Shown here in pieces: positions 33,333-42,059 of a stretch of DNA of 49,171 nt (the first letter of the stretch is position 1; every line of letters starts with the position of its first letter). The notes beneath the pieces are model-generated. The model did no database searches and was not told the DNA's origin. It worked only from the letters and a program-made list of their open reading frames with translations. Made by a program: the position numbers and the translations under genes. Origin of the DNA: Alphaproteobacteria bacterium. GTDB taxonomy: Bacteria > Pseudomonadota > Alphaproteobacteria > SHVR01. The stretch is from assembly GCA_009694185.1 (NCBI GenBank), contig SHVR01000016.1, positions 1-49,171 of the forward strand. The letters are read 5' to 3'.

Positions 33333-34337
33333 TCAGCTTATCCCGAACACTTCGGCCAGGAGTTCGTAGGAGCGTTTGCGCACCTGGAAATCATGCACCA
33401 CGGTGACGACGACGAACTCGTCGACACCATAGTCCCGGCCGAGAGCCAGGAGTTTCGCGTTGCACTGATCGGGGTCGCCGATCACCTGACGCTGACGGTG
33501 CCAGGCCGCGCGGGCGTTCTCCTCGGGGCTAAACTCGTAAGCCATCGCCTCCTCGACGGTCGGCACCGGCAGATGGATGCCGCGATCATTGCGGAGCCGC
33601 CAGAGGTCGCGGCTGCGGGCCGCCCGGTCGGCCGCCGCCTCGCTCTCGGCGCAGATCACATGCACGCCGATGCTCCCCTTGGCTTCGGCGAGCCCCGCCG
33701 ATGGCCGGAAGTTCTGGCGGTAGGCCGCCATCACCGACGGCCCGCCCTCGCCGGTGATGAAATGGGCGAAGGAAAACCCACAGCCGAAATAGGCCGCCAT
33801 CAGGCCGCTCTGGTCGCTGGAGCCCAGGAGCCAGGCCTCGGGCGTGGTGGGGCCGAGCGGCACGGCATGGACGCGGGCGAAGGGATGGTCGGCCGGCATG
33901 GCATCGTTGATGAAAGCAAAGAGTGCCGCGAGCTGGTGCGGGTACTGGTCCGGGCTGAAGGTCTTGTCGCTATATTGCAGCGCCATGGCGGTGAGCTGGT
34001 CGCTGCCCGGTGCCCGCCCCAGCCCCATGTCGATGCGGCCGGGAAACAGCGTCTCCAGCATGCGGAAGAGCTCGGCCACCTTGTAGGGGCTGTAGTGGCT
34101 GAGCATCACGCCGCCCGAACCCACGCGCAGCCGCTGTGTCCGGGCCGCCACCTGGCCGATCAGGATCTCCGGTGCCGAGCCCGCGAGGCCGGCGCTGTTG
34201 TGATGCTCGGCCAGCCAATAGCGATGGTAGCCGAGCCGGTCCGCGAGCCCCGCCAGTTCCAGCGTCTCGTGGATCGCGTCGCCCGCGCTGCCGCCGGCGC
34301 GGATCGGCGACTGGTCGAGGACACTTAAAATGGTCAT
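33333..34337 (-). CDS. LLM-class flavin-dependent oxidoreductase (MsnO8-like)
   Basis: A 334-residue luciferase-like monooxygenase of the MsnO8 subgroup. LSVLDQSPI at the N-terminus, YWLAEHHN, RLRVGSGGVMLSHYSPYKVAE and IDMGLGRAPGSD are the subgroup's hallmark strings. The ATG is fixed by the MTILSVLDQSP start; the ribosome site is weak. It is transcribed divergently from the two MBL hydrolases, across 111 bp. The same pairing of luciferase-like and MBL genes occurs at 22.9-24.9 kb. Confidence 0.92.
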   Translation of the reverse strand: MTILSVLDQSPIRAGGSAGDAIHETLELAGLADRLGYHRYWLAEHHNSAGLAGSAPEILIGQVAARTQRLRVGSGGVMLSHYSPYKVAELFRMLETLFPGRIDMGLGRAPGSDQLTAMALQYSDKTFSPDQYPHQLAALFAFINDAMPADHPFARVHAVPLGPTTPEAWLLGSSDQSGLMAAYFGCGFSFAHFITGEGGPSVMAAYRQNFRPSAGLAEAKGSIGVHVICAESEAAADRAARSRDLWRLRNDRGIHLPVPTVEEAMAYEFSPEENARAAWHRQRQVIGDPDQCNAKLLALGRDYGVDEFVVVTVVHDFQVRKRSYELLAEVFGIS

Positions 34338-34448
34338 GTAGGCGATGGCCCGGTTGGAGAGGACGCGCCCCTTATAGGCGCTTTGGCGGGCTGGCGCGGC
34401 CGGCGCCGGCACCTTATGCTCCCGGCGAACAAGAACAAGGGGAGCCTT

Positions 34449-35318
34449 ATGCCCGGCCGCAAGATCGGCGACATCACGGTCCGCCGTGTCGAGGAAGTGG
34501 GCGGGCCGTCCTTCACGCCGGAGTTTCTCTATCCGGACTGGACCCCGGAGCATCTGGAGAAGCATCGCCACTGGCTGGTGCCCGGCTGCTATCACGAGCG
34601 TACCGGCCGGTTCCTCATGGGCATCCAAAGCTGGGTCGTCGAGACCAAGCATCACACCATCCTGATCGACACCGGCATCGGCAACCAGAAGTCGCGCTCG
34701 CGCCCGACCTGGAACATGCTCGACCTGCCCTGGCTCGCGCGGCTTGGCGAGGTGGGGGTGACGCCCGAGCAGGTCGATTACGTTCTCTGTACCCATCTGC
34801 ATGTCGATCATGTGGGCTGGAATACGCGCCTTGAGGACGGGCGCTGGGTTCCCACCTTCCCCAATGCCCGATATCTATTTCCGAAGGGCGACTACGAGCA
34901 TTGGGAACGGGAGAACCGGACCAGCCCCGCCAATGACGGCTCGTTCAATGACAGCGTGCTGCCGATCATGGCGGCGGGCAAAGCTGAACTCTTTGGCGAC
35001 GCGCATGTGATCGCCGACGCCATCCAGGTGGTGGCCTCGCCCGGCCACTCGCCGGGCCATGTCTGTTTCAAGGTGGAATCGAAGGGCGAGAGTGCGTTGA
35101 TCGCGGGCGATATCATGCACCATGTCATGCAGGTCTATGAGCCGGACTTCAGTACGTCCTTTTGTGCCGACCGGGACTTGGCGCGCGTCAGCCGGAAGCG
35201 CATCCTCGCCGAATATGCCGGCACGCCCACTCTGGTTATGCCGTGCCATTTTCCGGCTCCGTATTGCGGCCGTGTGGTCAGCGACGGCCAGAATTATCGT
35301 TTTGTCTTTGCCGATTGA
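34449..35318 (+). CDS. MBL-fold metallo-hydrolase (lactonase-like), paralogue B
   Basis: A 289-residue metallo-hydrolase with an intact two-metal site: THLHVDH at 115-121, GHSPGHV, AGDIMHH and MPCHFP. It shares VGWNTRLEDGRWVPTFPNA with the neighbouring paralogue and with the protein at 24.0 kb. The start follows GGGGAG; an upstream ATG would add 22 Arg/Lys-rich residues and is rejected. The next gene, 12 nt on, is its tandem copy. Confidence 0.9.
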   Translation: MPGRKIGDITVRRVEEVGGPSFTPEFLYPDWTPEHLEKHRHWLVPGCYHERTGRFLMGIQSWVVETKHHTILIDTGIGNQKSRSRPTWNMLDLPWLARLGEVGVTPEQVDYVLCTHLHVDHVGWNTRLEDGRWVPTFPNARYLFPKGDYEHWERENRTSPANDGSFNDSVLPIMAAGKAELFGDAHVIADAIQVVASPGHSPGHVCFKVESKGESALIAGDIMHHVMQVYEPDFSTSFCADRDLARVSRKRILAEYAGTPTLVMPCHFPAPYCGRVVSDGQNYRFVFAD

Positions 35319-35330
35319 GGAGCGAGTCTC

Positions 35331-36212
35331 ATGAGTGTGCGCCGCATCGGCGATACATTGGTTACCCGGATCGAAGAGGCCCTGGTGCCGATGTTCGATC
35401 CCGCCACCTTCCTGGTACCCTTCGAGCGGGCCGCCTGGGACAAGCATCTCCTCTGGATGGTGCCCAATTATTTCGACCCGGCCAGCCAGCAGTTGATGAT
35501 GAGCTTCCACAGCTACGTCATCCGCACGGCCCACCACACCATTCTGGTCGATAGCTGCGTTGGCAACCACAAGGACCGCATGCCGCGCGCCACCTGGCAC
35601 CGGAAGACCTATCCCTATCTGGAGAACATGGCGGCCGCTGGCATCCATCCCGAGGAAATCGACATCGTCCTATGCACTCATCTGCACATCGACCATGTCG
35701 GCTGGAACACCAGGCTCGATAATGGCCGGTGGGTCCCGACTTTCCCCAATGCGACATATCTCTTCGGCAAGACCGAGTTCGACTATTGGCACAAGCTGCA
35801 CCTCTCGAAGCCGGCGGATCCGGTCGGCTTCGGCTCGTTCGCCGACAGCGTTCTCCCCATCGTCGAAGCGGGCAAGGCCCTGATGATGGGGGAGACCCAT
35901 GCCATCGACGACACGATGCTGATCGAGCCGGCACCCGGCCATTCGCCGGGGCATGTGACGCTTCGCCTCACCTCGGAGGGGCAGCAGGCGATGTTTGTCG
36001 GCGACATCATCCACCATCCGGTCCAGGTTTATTACCCGGATTGGAACAGCCGCGCCTGTCTCTGGCCGGACCAGGCGCGCGCCTCGCGCAAGCAGGTGCT
36101 CGAGCATTGCGCCGAGCATCGGGCGCTGATGCTCCCCGCCCATTTCGGCAAGCCCCATGCCGGCCATGTGCATCGCGTGGGCGACGGTTATCGCTTCGAG
36201 TTCGTCGCCTAG
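35331..36212 (+). CDS. MBL-fold metallo-hydrolase (lactonase-like), paralogue C
   Basis: A 293-residue tandem paralogue of the preceding gene. Metal ligands lie in THLHIDH (116-122), GHSPGHVT, VGDIIHHP and LPAHFGKP. A GAGGAG ribosome site precedes the ATG. Sequence divergence from paralogue B is considerable outside the active site, so the duplication is old or the copies have different substrates. Twenty-five bp downstream begins an MFS transporter that may share the transcript and import the substrate. Confidence 0.9.
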   Translation: MSVRRIGDTLVTRIEEALVPMFDPATFLVPFERAAWDKHLLWMVPNYFDPASQQLMMSFHSYVIRTAHHTILVDSCVGNHKDRMPRATWHRKTYPYLENMAAAGIHPEEIDIVLCTHLHIDHVGWNTRLDNGRWVPTFPNATYLFGKTEFDYWHKLHLSKPADPVGFGSFADSVLPIVEAGKALMMGETHAIDDTMLIEPAPGHSPGHVTLRLTSEGQQAMFVGDIIHHPVQVYYPDWNSRACLWPDQARASRKQVLEHCAEHRALMLPAHFGKPHAGHVHRVGDGYRFEFVA

Positions 36213-36237
36213 ATAAAATACCAGCGCTATCCCGCCT

Positions 36238-37470
36238 ATGCGCCGCTCCCTCTCGCCCGACCCGCCCATCGCCTGGGTGGTGCTTGGTGCCTGCCTCATC
36301 ATGCTGGTGATGGGGCAAGGCTCGCTCTATCTCGTCACCGTCTCCCTCACCACGCTTGCGGAAGCATTCGACTGGCCGCGCCAGGTGCCGTCCTTGGCCT
36401 ATGCCCTGGGGAGTTTCGGCGCCGGCGTCGGCGCCATCTACATCGCGCGCCTCGCCGAGCGGGTCGGCATGGGCTGGATCGGCCTTGGCGGCGCCATCTC
36501 ATGCAGCGCCGGCGTGATGCTGACGAGCCGCATCGAAACGCCGCTCGAGCTCTATTTGACCTATGGCCTGCTGGTCGGCGTGCTCGGCAATGGCGCCTTG
36601 TTCGCGCCGATCATCCACTATGTTTCGCGCTGGTTCGATCGCCACCGCGGCCTCTCCCTCGGCATCATCGGCAGCGGTGTCTCGTTGGCGGGCGTCATCT
36701 GGCCGCCGATCATCGGTTACCTCAATGAAACGGTCGGCTGGCGGACGATGTTCCTCTGGTACGGCATGCTGTCCATGGCACTCATGCTGCCCATGAGCGT
36801 CATCCTGCATCGCCGGCCGCCCGAGCCGGCGGCGGCGCGCATGGGCCACCAGGCCGGCCAGCAGGACCTTGTGCTTGGCTGGCCGCCCCGGCTGGTGCAT
36901 GGCGCCCTTTGTGCCGCCATCGTCGGCTGTTGCGTCGCCATGTCGCTGCCCATCGCCCATATCGTCGCCTACGCGACCGACCTCGGTTTTTCGCGCGCGA
37001 TCGCCGCCGAACTCCTGTCGGTCATGCTCGGCGTCAGCCTGATCAGCAAGGTCGGCGGCGGCGTGCTCGCCGACCGCATGGGCGGTCTCAGGACGCTGAT
37101 CCTAGGCTCGGCCCTCCAGGCGCTGATGCTCGCCGTCCTGGCATTCACCACGGACCTGGCGGCGCTCTATGTGGTGGTGGCCCTCTTTGGCTTCGGCTAT
37201 GGCGCCATCGTGCCGATGTACGCCTTCACGCTCCGGGAATATTTCTCGGTCCAGGGCTCCGGCCAACGCATCGCGATGCTATTTTTCTTTGGCCTCATCG
37301 GCATGGCGGGCGGCAGCTATCTGGGCGGCCTGGTCTACGACCTGGCCGGCGCCTACCGGCCGGCCTTCCTGATGGGGGTCCTGACCAATGTCGTCAATCT
37401 CGCCATCATCGCCACCCTGCTGCGCCGCGCTAGCCTGGCCAGCCGCCACAAGTTGGCGGCCGCCGAATAG
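36238..37470 (+). CDS. MFS transporter (MCT-like)
   Basis: A 410-residue, 12-helix MFS protein. The N-terminus MGQGSLYLVTVSLTTLAEAF, the segment WPRQVPSLAYALGSFGAG, FDRHRGLSLGIIGSGVSLAG after helix 4, and VGWRTMFLWYGMLSM resemble the monocarboxylate porter group. It is likely to move an organic acid. It follows the MBL pair on the same strand. Its stop codon directly abuts the stop of the convergent SDR gene. Confidence 0.87.
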   Translation: MRRSLSPDPPIAWVVLGACLIMLVMGQGSLYLVTVSLTTLAEAFDWPRQVPSLAYALGSFGAGVGAIYIARLAERVGMGWIGLGGAISCSAGVMLTSRIETPLELYLTYGLLVGVLGNGALFAPIIHYVSRWFDRHRGLSLGIIGSGVSLAGVIWPPIIGYLNETVGWRTMFLWYGMLSMALMLPMSVILHRRPPEPAAARMGHQAGQQDLVLGWPPRLVHGALCAAIVGCCVAMSLPIAHIVAYATDLGFSRAIAAELLSVMLGVSLISKVGGGVLADRMGGLRTLILGSALQALMLAVLAFTTDLAALYVVVALFGFGYGAIVPMYAFTLREYFSVQGSGQRIAMLFFFGLIGMAGGSYLGGLVYDLAGAYRPAFLMGVLTNVVNLAIIATLLRRASLASRHKLAAAE

Positions 37471-38313
37471 TCAGGGTTTCGTCGGCCAGACACCCTTGCG
37501 GCCGGCGTCGGGCCAGCCGATCGGATCGCCAGCGCGCCTGGCCGCCTCTTCGGGCGGGAGGCTCCGGTCCCAGAAATGGCCGATGAAGCGCATGCCGGTG
37601 ACATGGTCGGCGGCGCGGGTCACCAGCCAGTCGATCGGCCCCTGCATGACGTCCGGTTGCAACATGGCGGCGCGGTCATAGCCCGCATCCATCGGCACGA
37701 AGCCCGTATTGGTGGGCCCGCCCGGCACCACCACATTGACGGTGATGCCAGTCCCGGCCAGTTCCTTCGCCAAGATGGCCGAGGTCGATTCGAGCGCCGC
37801 CTTGGTCGAGCCATAGGCGACGTAACCGGGCCGCAGCATGGTGTCGAGGCTGGTCGTCACATTGATGATCCGGCCCCAGCCGGCGGCCCGCATGCCGGGC
37901 AACGCGGCCCGCATGAGCGCGAAGGGGCCGAGCGCATTCACACGATAGAAGCCCAGCAGCATTTCGGGCGTGAGTTCGGCCCCCGAATCGATCGCCGTCA
38001 CATGATAGTCGCGCCGGATCATCTCCATGCCGCGTCCGGCATTGTTGATGAGGATGTTGAGGGCGCCCCAGTGGCCGCGCACCCGCTCGACCGCCTCGCC
38101 GCACGCCGCCAGGTCGCCCACATCCAGCGTCAAGGGCAGCACATCGGCATCGTTACGGGCGCGGCGGATTTCGTCGGCGAACGCTTCCGCCGCCGGGCCC
38201 CTGACATCGGCGATGGCAACCCGCGTCCCCCGCTCGACCAACTTCCCGATCATCGCCCGGCCGAGGCCGCCCGGCCCGCCGGTCACCAGCGCCACGCGTC
38301 TTTCATCCGCCAT
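37471..38313 (-). CDS. SDR-family oxidoreductase
   Basis: A 280-residue SDR with TGGPGGLG at 11-18 (Pro in the glycine motif is uncommon), acidic AIADVR after strand 2 (NAD(H) type), NNAG at 90-93, VTTSLD for the serine region and Y167-x3-K171 (YGSTK). The C-terminal extension (DRSLPPEEAARRAGDPIGWPD) is longer than usual. It is divergent from the second thiolase-like gene, so may be co-regulated with it. Confidence 0.9.
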   Translation of the reverse strand: MADERRVALVTGGPGGLGRAMIGKLVERGTRVAIADVRGPAAEAFADEIRRARNDADVLPLTLDVGDLAACGEAVERVRGHWGALNILINNAGRGMEMIRRDYHVTAIDSGAELTPEMLLGFYRVNALGPFALMRAALPGMRAAGWGRIINVTTSLDTMLRPGYVAYGSTKAALESTSAILAKELAGTGITVNVVVPGGPTNTGFVPMDAGYDRAAMLQPDVMQGPIDWLVTRAADHVTGMRFIGHFWDRSLPPEEAARRAGDPIGWPDAGRKGVWPTKP

Positions 38314-38436
38314 CGCACCCTCGCCACGCTCCCGTCACTTGCCAGTCTAGCCATGGCGCGCGGCCATTGACCACCCCGGCCGAATGATCGGATAGTTCTG
38401 CCTAAGCCCGCCCGAAGACCGGAGGATGACCCGCCC

Positions 38437-39696
38437 ATGAGCCCCAGCAGCGACGTCGACGCCACCACCTCGAAGAATCTGCGCGGCAAATATGCCATTG
38501 TCGGGATCGGTGAGACGACCTACACACGCGGCTCCAGCCGCACCACCCGTTCGATGGCGACATGGGCCATTCGCAACGCCATGCAGGACGCCGGCCTCAC
38601 GGCCCAGGACGTCGACGGCATGCTCTCCTACTCGGGCAATGATTCGGTGTTCAGCACGTTCGTCGCGGGCGACCTCGGTATCCGGCTCAATTTCTACATG
38701 GACGTCCATGGCGGCGGCTCGTCGACCGAGGCGCTGATCGGCATCGCGACCGGCGTGATCGAGGCCGGGCTTTGCAAGACCGTCGCCATCTTCCGTTCCA
38801 TGAATGGCTATTCTCAGGTGCGCATCGGCGGCACCGGTGCCCGCTCGGCCGTGCCGATCAATGGCGACGCCATTCATTCGCGCGCCTATGGCTGGCAGGC
38901 GGCGGGCCAGATGTTCGCGCCCACCTTCATGCGCCACATGTACGACTATGGCACCAAGCCCGAGCAGGTCGCCATGGTCAAGGTCACCCACAGCGAGCAT
39001 GCCTCGCGCAACCCGAAGGCCTATTACAAACAGAAGGTGACGGTCGAGGACGTCCTCAACAGCCGCATCATCGTCAAGCCGCTGCACCTTCTCGATTGCT
39101 GCGTCGAGACCGACAATGGCACCTGCGTCATCGTCACCAGCATCGAGCGCGCCCGCGACTTGCGGCACCGGCCGGCGGTGATCCTTGCCTGCGCGGGGCG
39201 CGTCTGCAAACCGCGCATCGACATGCACTATCAACATGGGCCGATTTCGACAGTCGCCGGCTTCTACGCCAAGGACATTCTCTGGAAGAATTCCGGTGTC
39301 GGCCCCGAGGATATCGACGTGACCGGCTCCTACGACGCCTTCACCTTCACCACCATGTTGCAGCTCGAGGATTATGGCTTCTGCAAGAAGGGTGACGGCG
39401 GCCACTATGTGAGCGACGGCACCATCCGCCTCGGCGGCAAGCGGCCGAACAACACCAGCGGCGGCCATCTCTGCGAGGGTTACACCCACGGCATGAACAT
39501 GGTGATCGAGAATGTCCGCCATCTGCGCGACGAGATCGACGACCACTGCCCCGTGGGCCCCGACGGCAAGCGCCGGCACACTTACGACTATGGCCCGGGC
39601 GGCGGCTGCCGGGCGCTGAAAAAGGTGGAACTGACCGCCAATCTCGGTTGGGCGATGCCGGGCACCGGCTCGTCCATGGTCATGCGGCGCGGCTGA
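38437..39696 (+). CDS. Thiolase-like protein (Cys-less, Ltp2/SCP2-thiolase type), copy 2
   Basis: A 419-residue thiolase-fold protein. AIVGIGETTYTRGS opens the core. The nucleophile region reads MDVHGGGSSTEAL (89-100) with no cysteine, and the usual GHPxG site reads GGHLCEGYTHG (342-352). The C-terminal general-base region LGWAMPGTGSS also lacks the canonical Cys-x-Gly. It is only distantly related to the copy at 21.2 kb but has the same modified motifs and the same kind of partner directly downstream. Likely an aldolase or acyltransferase on CoA esters (inference). Confidence 0.85.
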   Translation: MSPSSDVDATTSKNLRGKYAIVGIGETTYTRGSSRTTRSMATWAIRNAMQDAGLTAQDVDGMLSYSGNDSVFSTFVAGDLGIRLNFYMDVHGGGSSTEALIGIATGVIEAGLCKTVAIFRSMNGYSQVRIGGTGARSAVPINGDAIHSRAYGWQAAGQMFAPTFMRHMYDYGTKPEQVAMVKVTHSEHASRNPKAYYKQKVTVEDVLNSRIIVKPLHLLDCCVETDNGTCVIVTSIERARDLRHRPAVILACAGRVCKPRIDMHYQHGPISTVAGFYAKDILWKNSGVGPEDIDVTGSYDAFTFTTMLQLEDYGFCKKGDGGHYVSDGTIRLGGKRPNNTSGGHLCEGYTHGMNMVIENVRHLRDEIDDHCPVGPDGKRRHTYDYGPGGGCRALKKVELTANLGWAMPGTGSSMVMRRG

Positions 39697-39710
39697 GGGA
39701 GGGACTGATC

Positions 39711-40235
39711 ATGGCCGGTCTCAAGGGCGACTATCTCGGCATGAACCTCACGGTCGACGATCTCGATCGGGAGAACGTGGCTTTCTTCCGCCACTGCGCG
39801 AGCCACAACTTCCATCTACAGAGTTGCACGAGCTGCAAGACGCTCCGCTATCCGCCGACCACCGCCTGCCCCTGGTGCACGGCGCTCGAAAGCGACTGGG
39901 TCCCGGTCGAGGCCAAGGGCACCGTCCACTCCTATGCCGAAGTGCATCACGGCATTCAGCCCGCCTTCAAGGAGCGCGTGCCTTATCTGATCCTGCTGGT
40001 CGACCTCGACACCCAGAAGGGTAAGCCGACCGAGCATGAGGCGCTCCGGGTCGTCGGCAACCTGTGTACGCCCGACGGCACGATGGCGCCACCCGATCAG
40101 GTCAAGCGCGTCGGTATCGGCAGCCGCGTGCGCATGGTGTTCAGCGACATCTCCGAGGGCCTGTCAGTGCCGCAATGGACCATCGACGAGACTGCCCAAC
40201 AACCGGCCAAGCCCTGGCGCTATCCCCAGGAATAG
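39711..40235 (+). CDS. Zn-ribbon/OB-fold protein (DUF35), copy 2
   Basis: A 174-residue DUF35 protein: Zn ribbon C39-x2-C42 and C53-x2-C56 (CTSCKTLRYPP, ACPWC), then an OB fold from about residue 65 (AKGTVHSYAEVHHG). It is longer than copy 1, with an insertion around residues 103-125 (TQKGKPTEHEALRV) and a Pro-rich tail. GGAGGGAC precedes the ATG, 14 nt after the thiolase-like stop. It probably forms a complex with that protein. Confidence 0.9.
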   Translation: MAGLKGDYLGMNLTVDDLDRENVAFFRHCASHNFHLQSCTSCKTLRYPPTTACPWCTALESDWVPVEAKGTVHSYAEVHHGIQPAFKERVPYLILLVDLDTQKGKPTEHEALRVVGNLCTPDGTMAPPDQVKRVGIGSRVRMVFSDISEGLSVPQWTIDETAQQPAKPWRYPQE

Positions 40236-40247
40236 GGAATAGGCGCC

Positions 40248-40646
40248 ATGTCGGTCAGCGAGGCCCAAGTCCGCGCCATTTTCCGCAACATGGAGACCGG
40301 CAACCGGCCGGGTTTCCTCGCTGGCGTCCATGACGATGTCGACTGGACGGTGCTGGGGACCCATCCGCTCGCCGGCCACTACACCAGCAAGGCTTCGTTC
40401 GTCGCCGCCACCTATGAGCGCCTGAAGCGCCTCCTGGTCGGCGACTCCCTGATGACGATCGTGAGCGTGCTGGTGGCGGGCGAGACGGCGATCGTCGAAA
40501 TGCAAGGCCGCGCCACCGCCAGGAACGGCGATCCCTATAACAATGTCTTCTGCTGGATCTGCACCTTCCGCGACGGCAAGATCGCCAAGGTGCGCGCCTA
40601 TCTGGACTCGGCCCTGGTGCAACGCCTGATCGACCGCAACGAGTGA
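40248..40646 (+). CDS. SnoaL-like / NTF2-fold protein
   Basis: A 132-residue cone-shaped NTF2-like protein (ketosteroid-isomerase/SnoaL superfamily). RAIFRNMETGNRPGFLAGVHDDVDWTVLGTHPLAGHYTSK is the typical opening, and FCWICTFRDGKIAKVRAYLDSALV is the last strand pair. Such proteins act as isomerases, hydratases or cyclases on small hydrophobic molecules, or only bind them. It starts 12 nt after the Zn-ribbon gene and is probably the last of a three-gene operon. Confidence 0.82.
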   Translation: MSVSEAQVRAIFRNMETGNRPGFLAGVHDDVDWTVLGTHPLAGHYTSKASFVAATYERLKRLLVGDSLMTIVSVLVAGETAIVEMQGRATARNGDPYNNVFCWICTFRDGKIAKVRAYLDSALVQRLIDRNE

Positions 40647-40688
40647 ACCCGAAACCTTTCGTTAACCCTGCCGTGCGACGGTCAGGCC

Positions 40689-41426
40689 ATGGCTATTAAC
40701 CCCGCGATTCCGGCCCCCGGCACCTCGGCGACCAACGCGCGCGAGACCGCCCGCAAGACCATTCAAGAGGCGTCTGCAAAGGGGGAGCCGAGTTTCCGCT
40801 ACATGCTCGCTTCCGCGACGCTGGAAAGCGGCATGCGGCCCGGCGCCGAGGCACCGAACAGCTCGGCCGCCGGCCTCTACCAGTTCACCCAGTCGACATG
40901 GCTCTCGATGGTGCGCGACCATGGCCCCAAGCATGGGCTGGGCGACCTGGCGAAGGCGGTGAAGACAGCCGCCGATGGATCGGTCACGGTCGAGGATGCG
41001 GACTTGCGCGGCAAGATCCTTGCGCTCCGCCGTGACGCCACACTTTCCGCCGCCATGACAGCCGAATATGCCAAACAGAACAGCGCCTACCTGGAGGCCC
41101 GCCTCGGCCGCCCGGCGAACGATGTCGATCTTTACGCGGCGCATTTCTTCGGACCCGCCGGCGCCGTTCGCCTGTTGCGCGCGGTCGCCGCGGATGGCGG
41201 CAGTCCAGCCGCCGATCTACTGAAGGGTGCCGCCCGCTCGAACCCCGCGATGTTCTACGAAGCCAATGGCAAAACGAAGAGTGCCCAGACCGTCTTCGCC
41301 AGCCTCGCCCAGCGCCTGCACGAAGCGGGCTCCGCCGTCCGAGTCGCCGGCGCAACCGGCGAGCCGCACGCCGGCAACGCTCGCCTCATCGCCCAACTAC
41401 CAGCCGCCGGCGCCGGGCCCGGCTGA
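40689..41426 (+). CDS. Lytic transglycosylase (SLT)-like protein
   Basis: A 245-residue protein with an SLT/goose-lysozyme-type domain at about residues 35-175. YMLASATLESGM carries the likely catalytic glutamate (E46), SSAAGLYQFTQSTWL (58-72) is the signature that follows, and LYAAHFFGPAGAVRLL resembles the later YAxHFLG motif. These enzymes cut murein glycan strands. No signal peptide or membrane segment is visible, so export, if any, uses another route. The N- and C-termini are Pro/Ala/Gly-rich. It is unrelated to its catabolic neighbours. Confidence 0.83.
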   Translation: MAINPAIPAPGTSATNARETARKTIQEASAKGEPSFRYMLASATLESGMRPGAEAPNSSAAGLYQFTQSTWLSMVRDHGPKHGLGDLAKAVKTAADGSVTVEDADLRGKILALRRDATLSAAMTAEYAKQNSAYLEARLGRPANDVDLYAAHFFGPAGAVRLLRAVAADGGSPAADLLKGAARSNPAMFYEANGKTKSAQTVFASLAQRLHEAGSAVRVAGATGEPHAGNARLIAQLPAAGAGPG

Positions 41427-41506
41427 TCCAATCCGGGCTGTGTCCGGTCGCGGCCGATGCTATCCTCCCCGTCCAAGCAAGACAGCGGCTCAGGGGAGGA
41501 CACCAC

Positions 41507-42052
41507 ATGGCCAGGCTTCCATACATCACCAGCGTAGACCAGGTGCCAGCGGCGGGTCGCGCCCAGGCCGAGTCCATCGTCAAGAGCCGTGGCGGCATCG
41601 AGGGACCCTATACCATGTTCATGCATTCGCCCGAGATCGCGGGCCGGGCCGCCCATCTCGGCGCCTATGTGCGCTTCGAGGGATCGCTCGACATGCGCGT
41701 GCGCGTCCTCGCCGCCATGACCGTCGCGCGCGAGTTCGAGGCTCTCTATGTCTGGGGTGCCCAGACCGGCGGCGCCCGGCGTCTCGGCGTGCCGGAAGCC
41801 ACCATCAGCGCCATTCGCGAAGAGCATTCGCGCGGCATTCCGGCCGAGGATGGCCAGATCGTCGACTTCACCCGCCAGCTCCTGAAAAAGCACCGGGTCG
41901 ACGAGGCCACCTTCAAGGCGGTCCAGGCGCGCTTCGGCAATGACGAGCTGGTCCAGCTCACCGGCTGCATCGGCTATTACACCTTGCTGGCGATGACGGT
42001 GAATGCCTGCGAGTTGGAAGCCGGCGCGAACGCCGAAGTGCTGAAAGTGTAG
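41507..42052 (+). CDS. Carboxymuconolactone decarboxylase-fold protein
   Basis: A 181-residue all-helical AhpD/CMD-like protein. REFEALYVWGAQTGGARRLGV (75-95) is the core helix pair of the family. The histidine usual in the E-x6-H pattern is Gln here, and there is no CxxC redox pair, so it is neither a typical AhpD nor a standard decarboxylase. GGGGAGGA precedes the ATG. It is a monocistronic gene before the convergent solute-binding protein gene. Function is open. Confidence 0.83.
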   Translation: MARLPYITSVDQVPAAGRAQAESIVKSRGGIEGPYTMFMHSPEIAGRAAHLGAYVRFEGSLDMRVRVLAAMTVAREFEALYVWGAQTGGARRLGVPEATISAIREEHSRGIPAEDGQIVDFTRQLLKKHRVDEATFKAVQARFGNDELVQLTGCIGYYTLLAMTVNACELEAGANAEVLKV

Positions 42053-42059
42053 AACTCCC

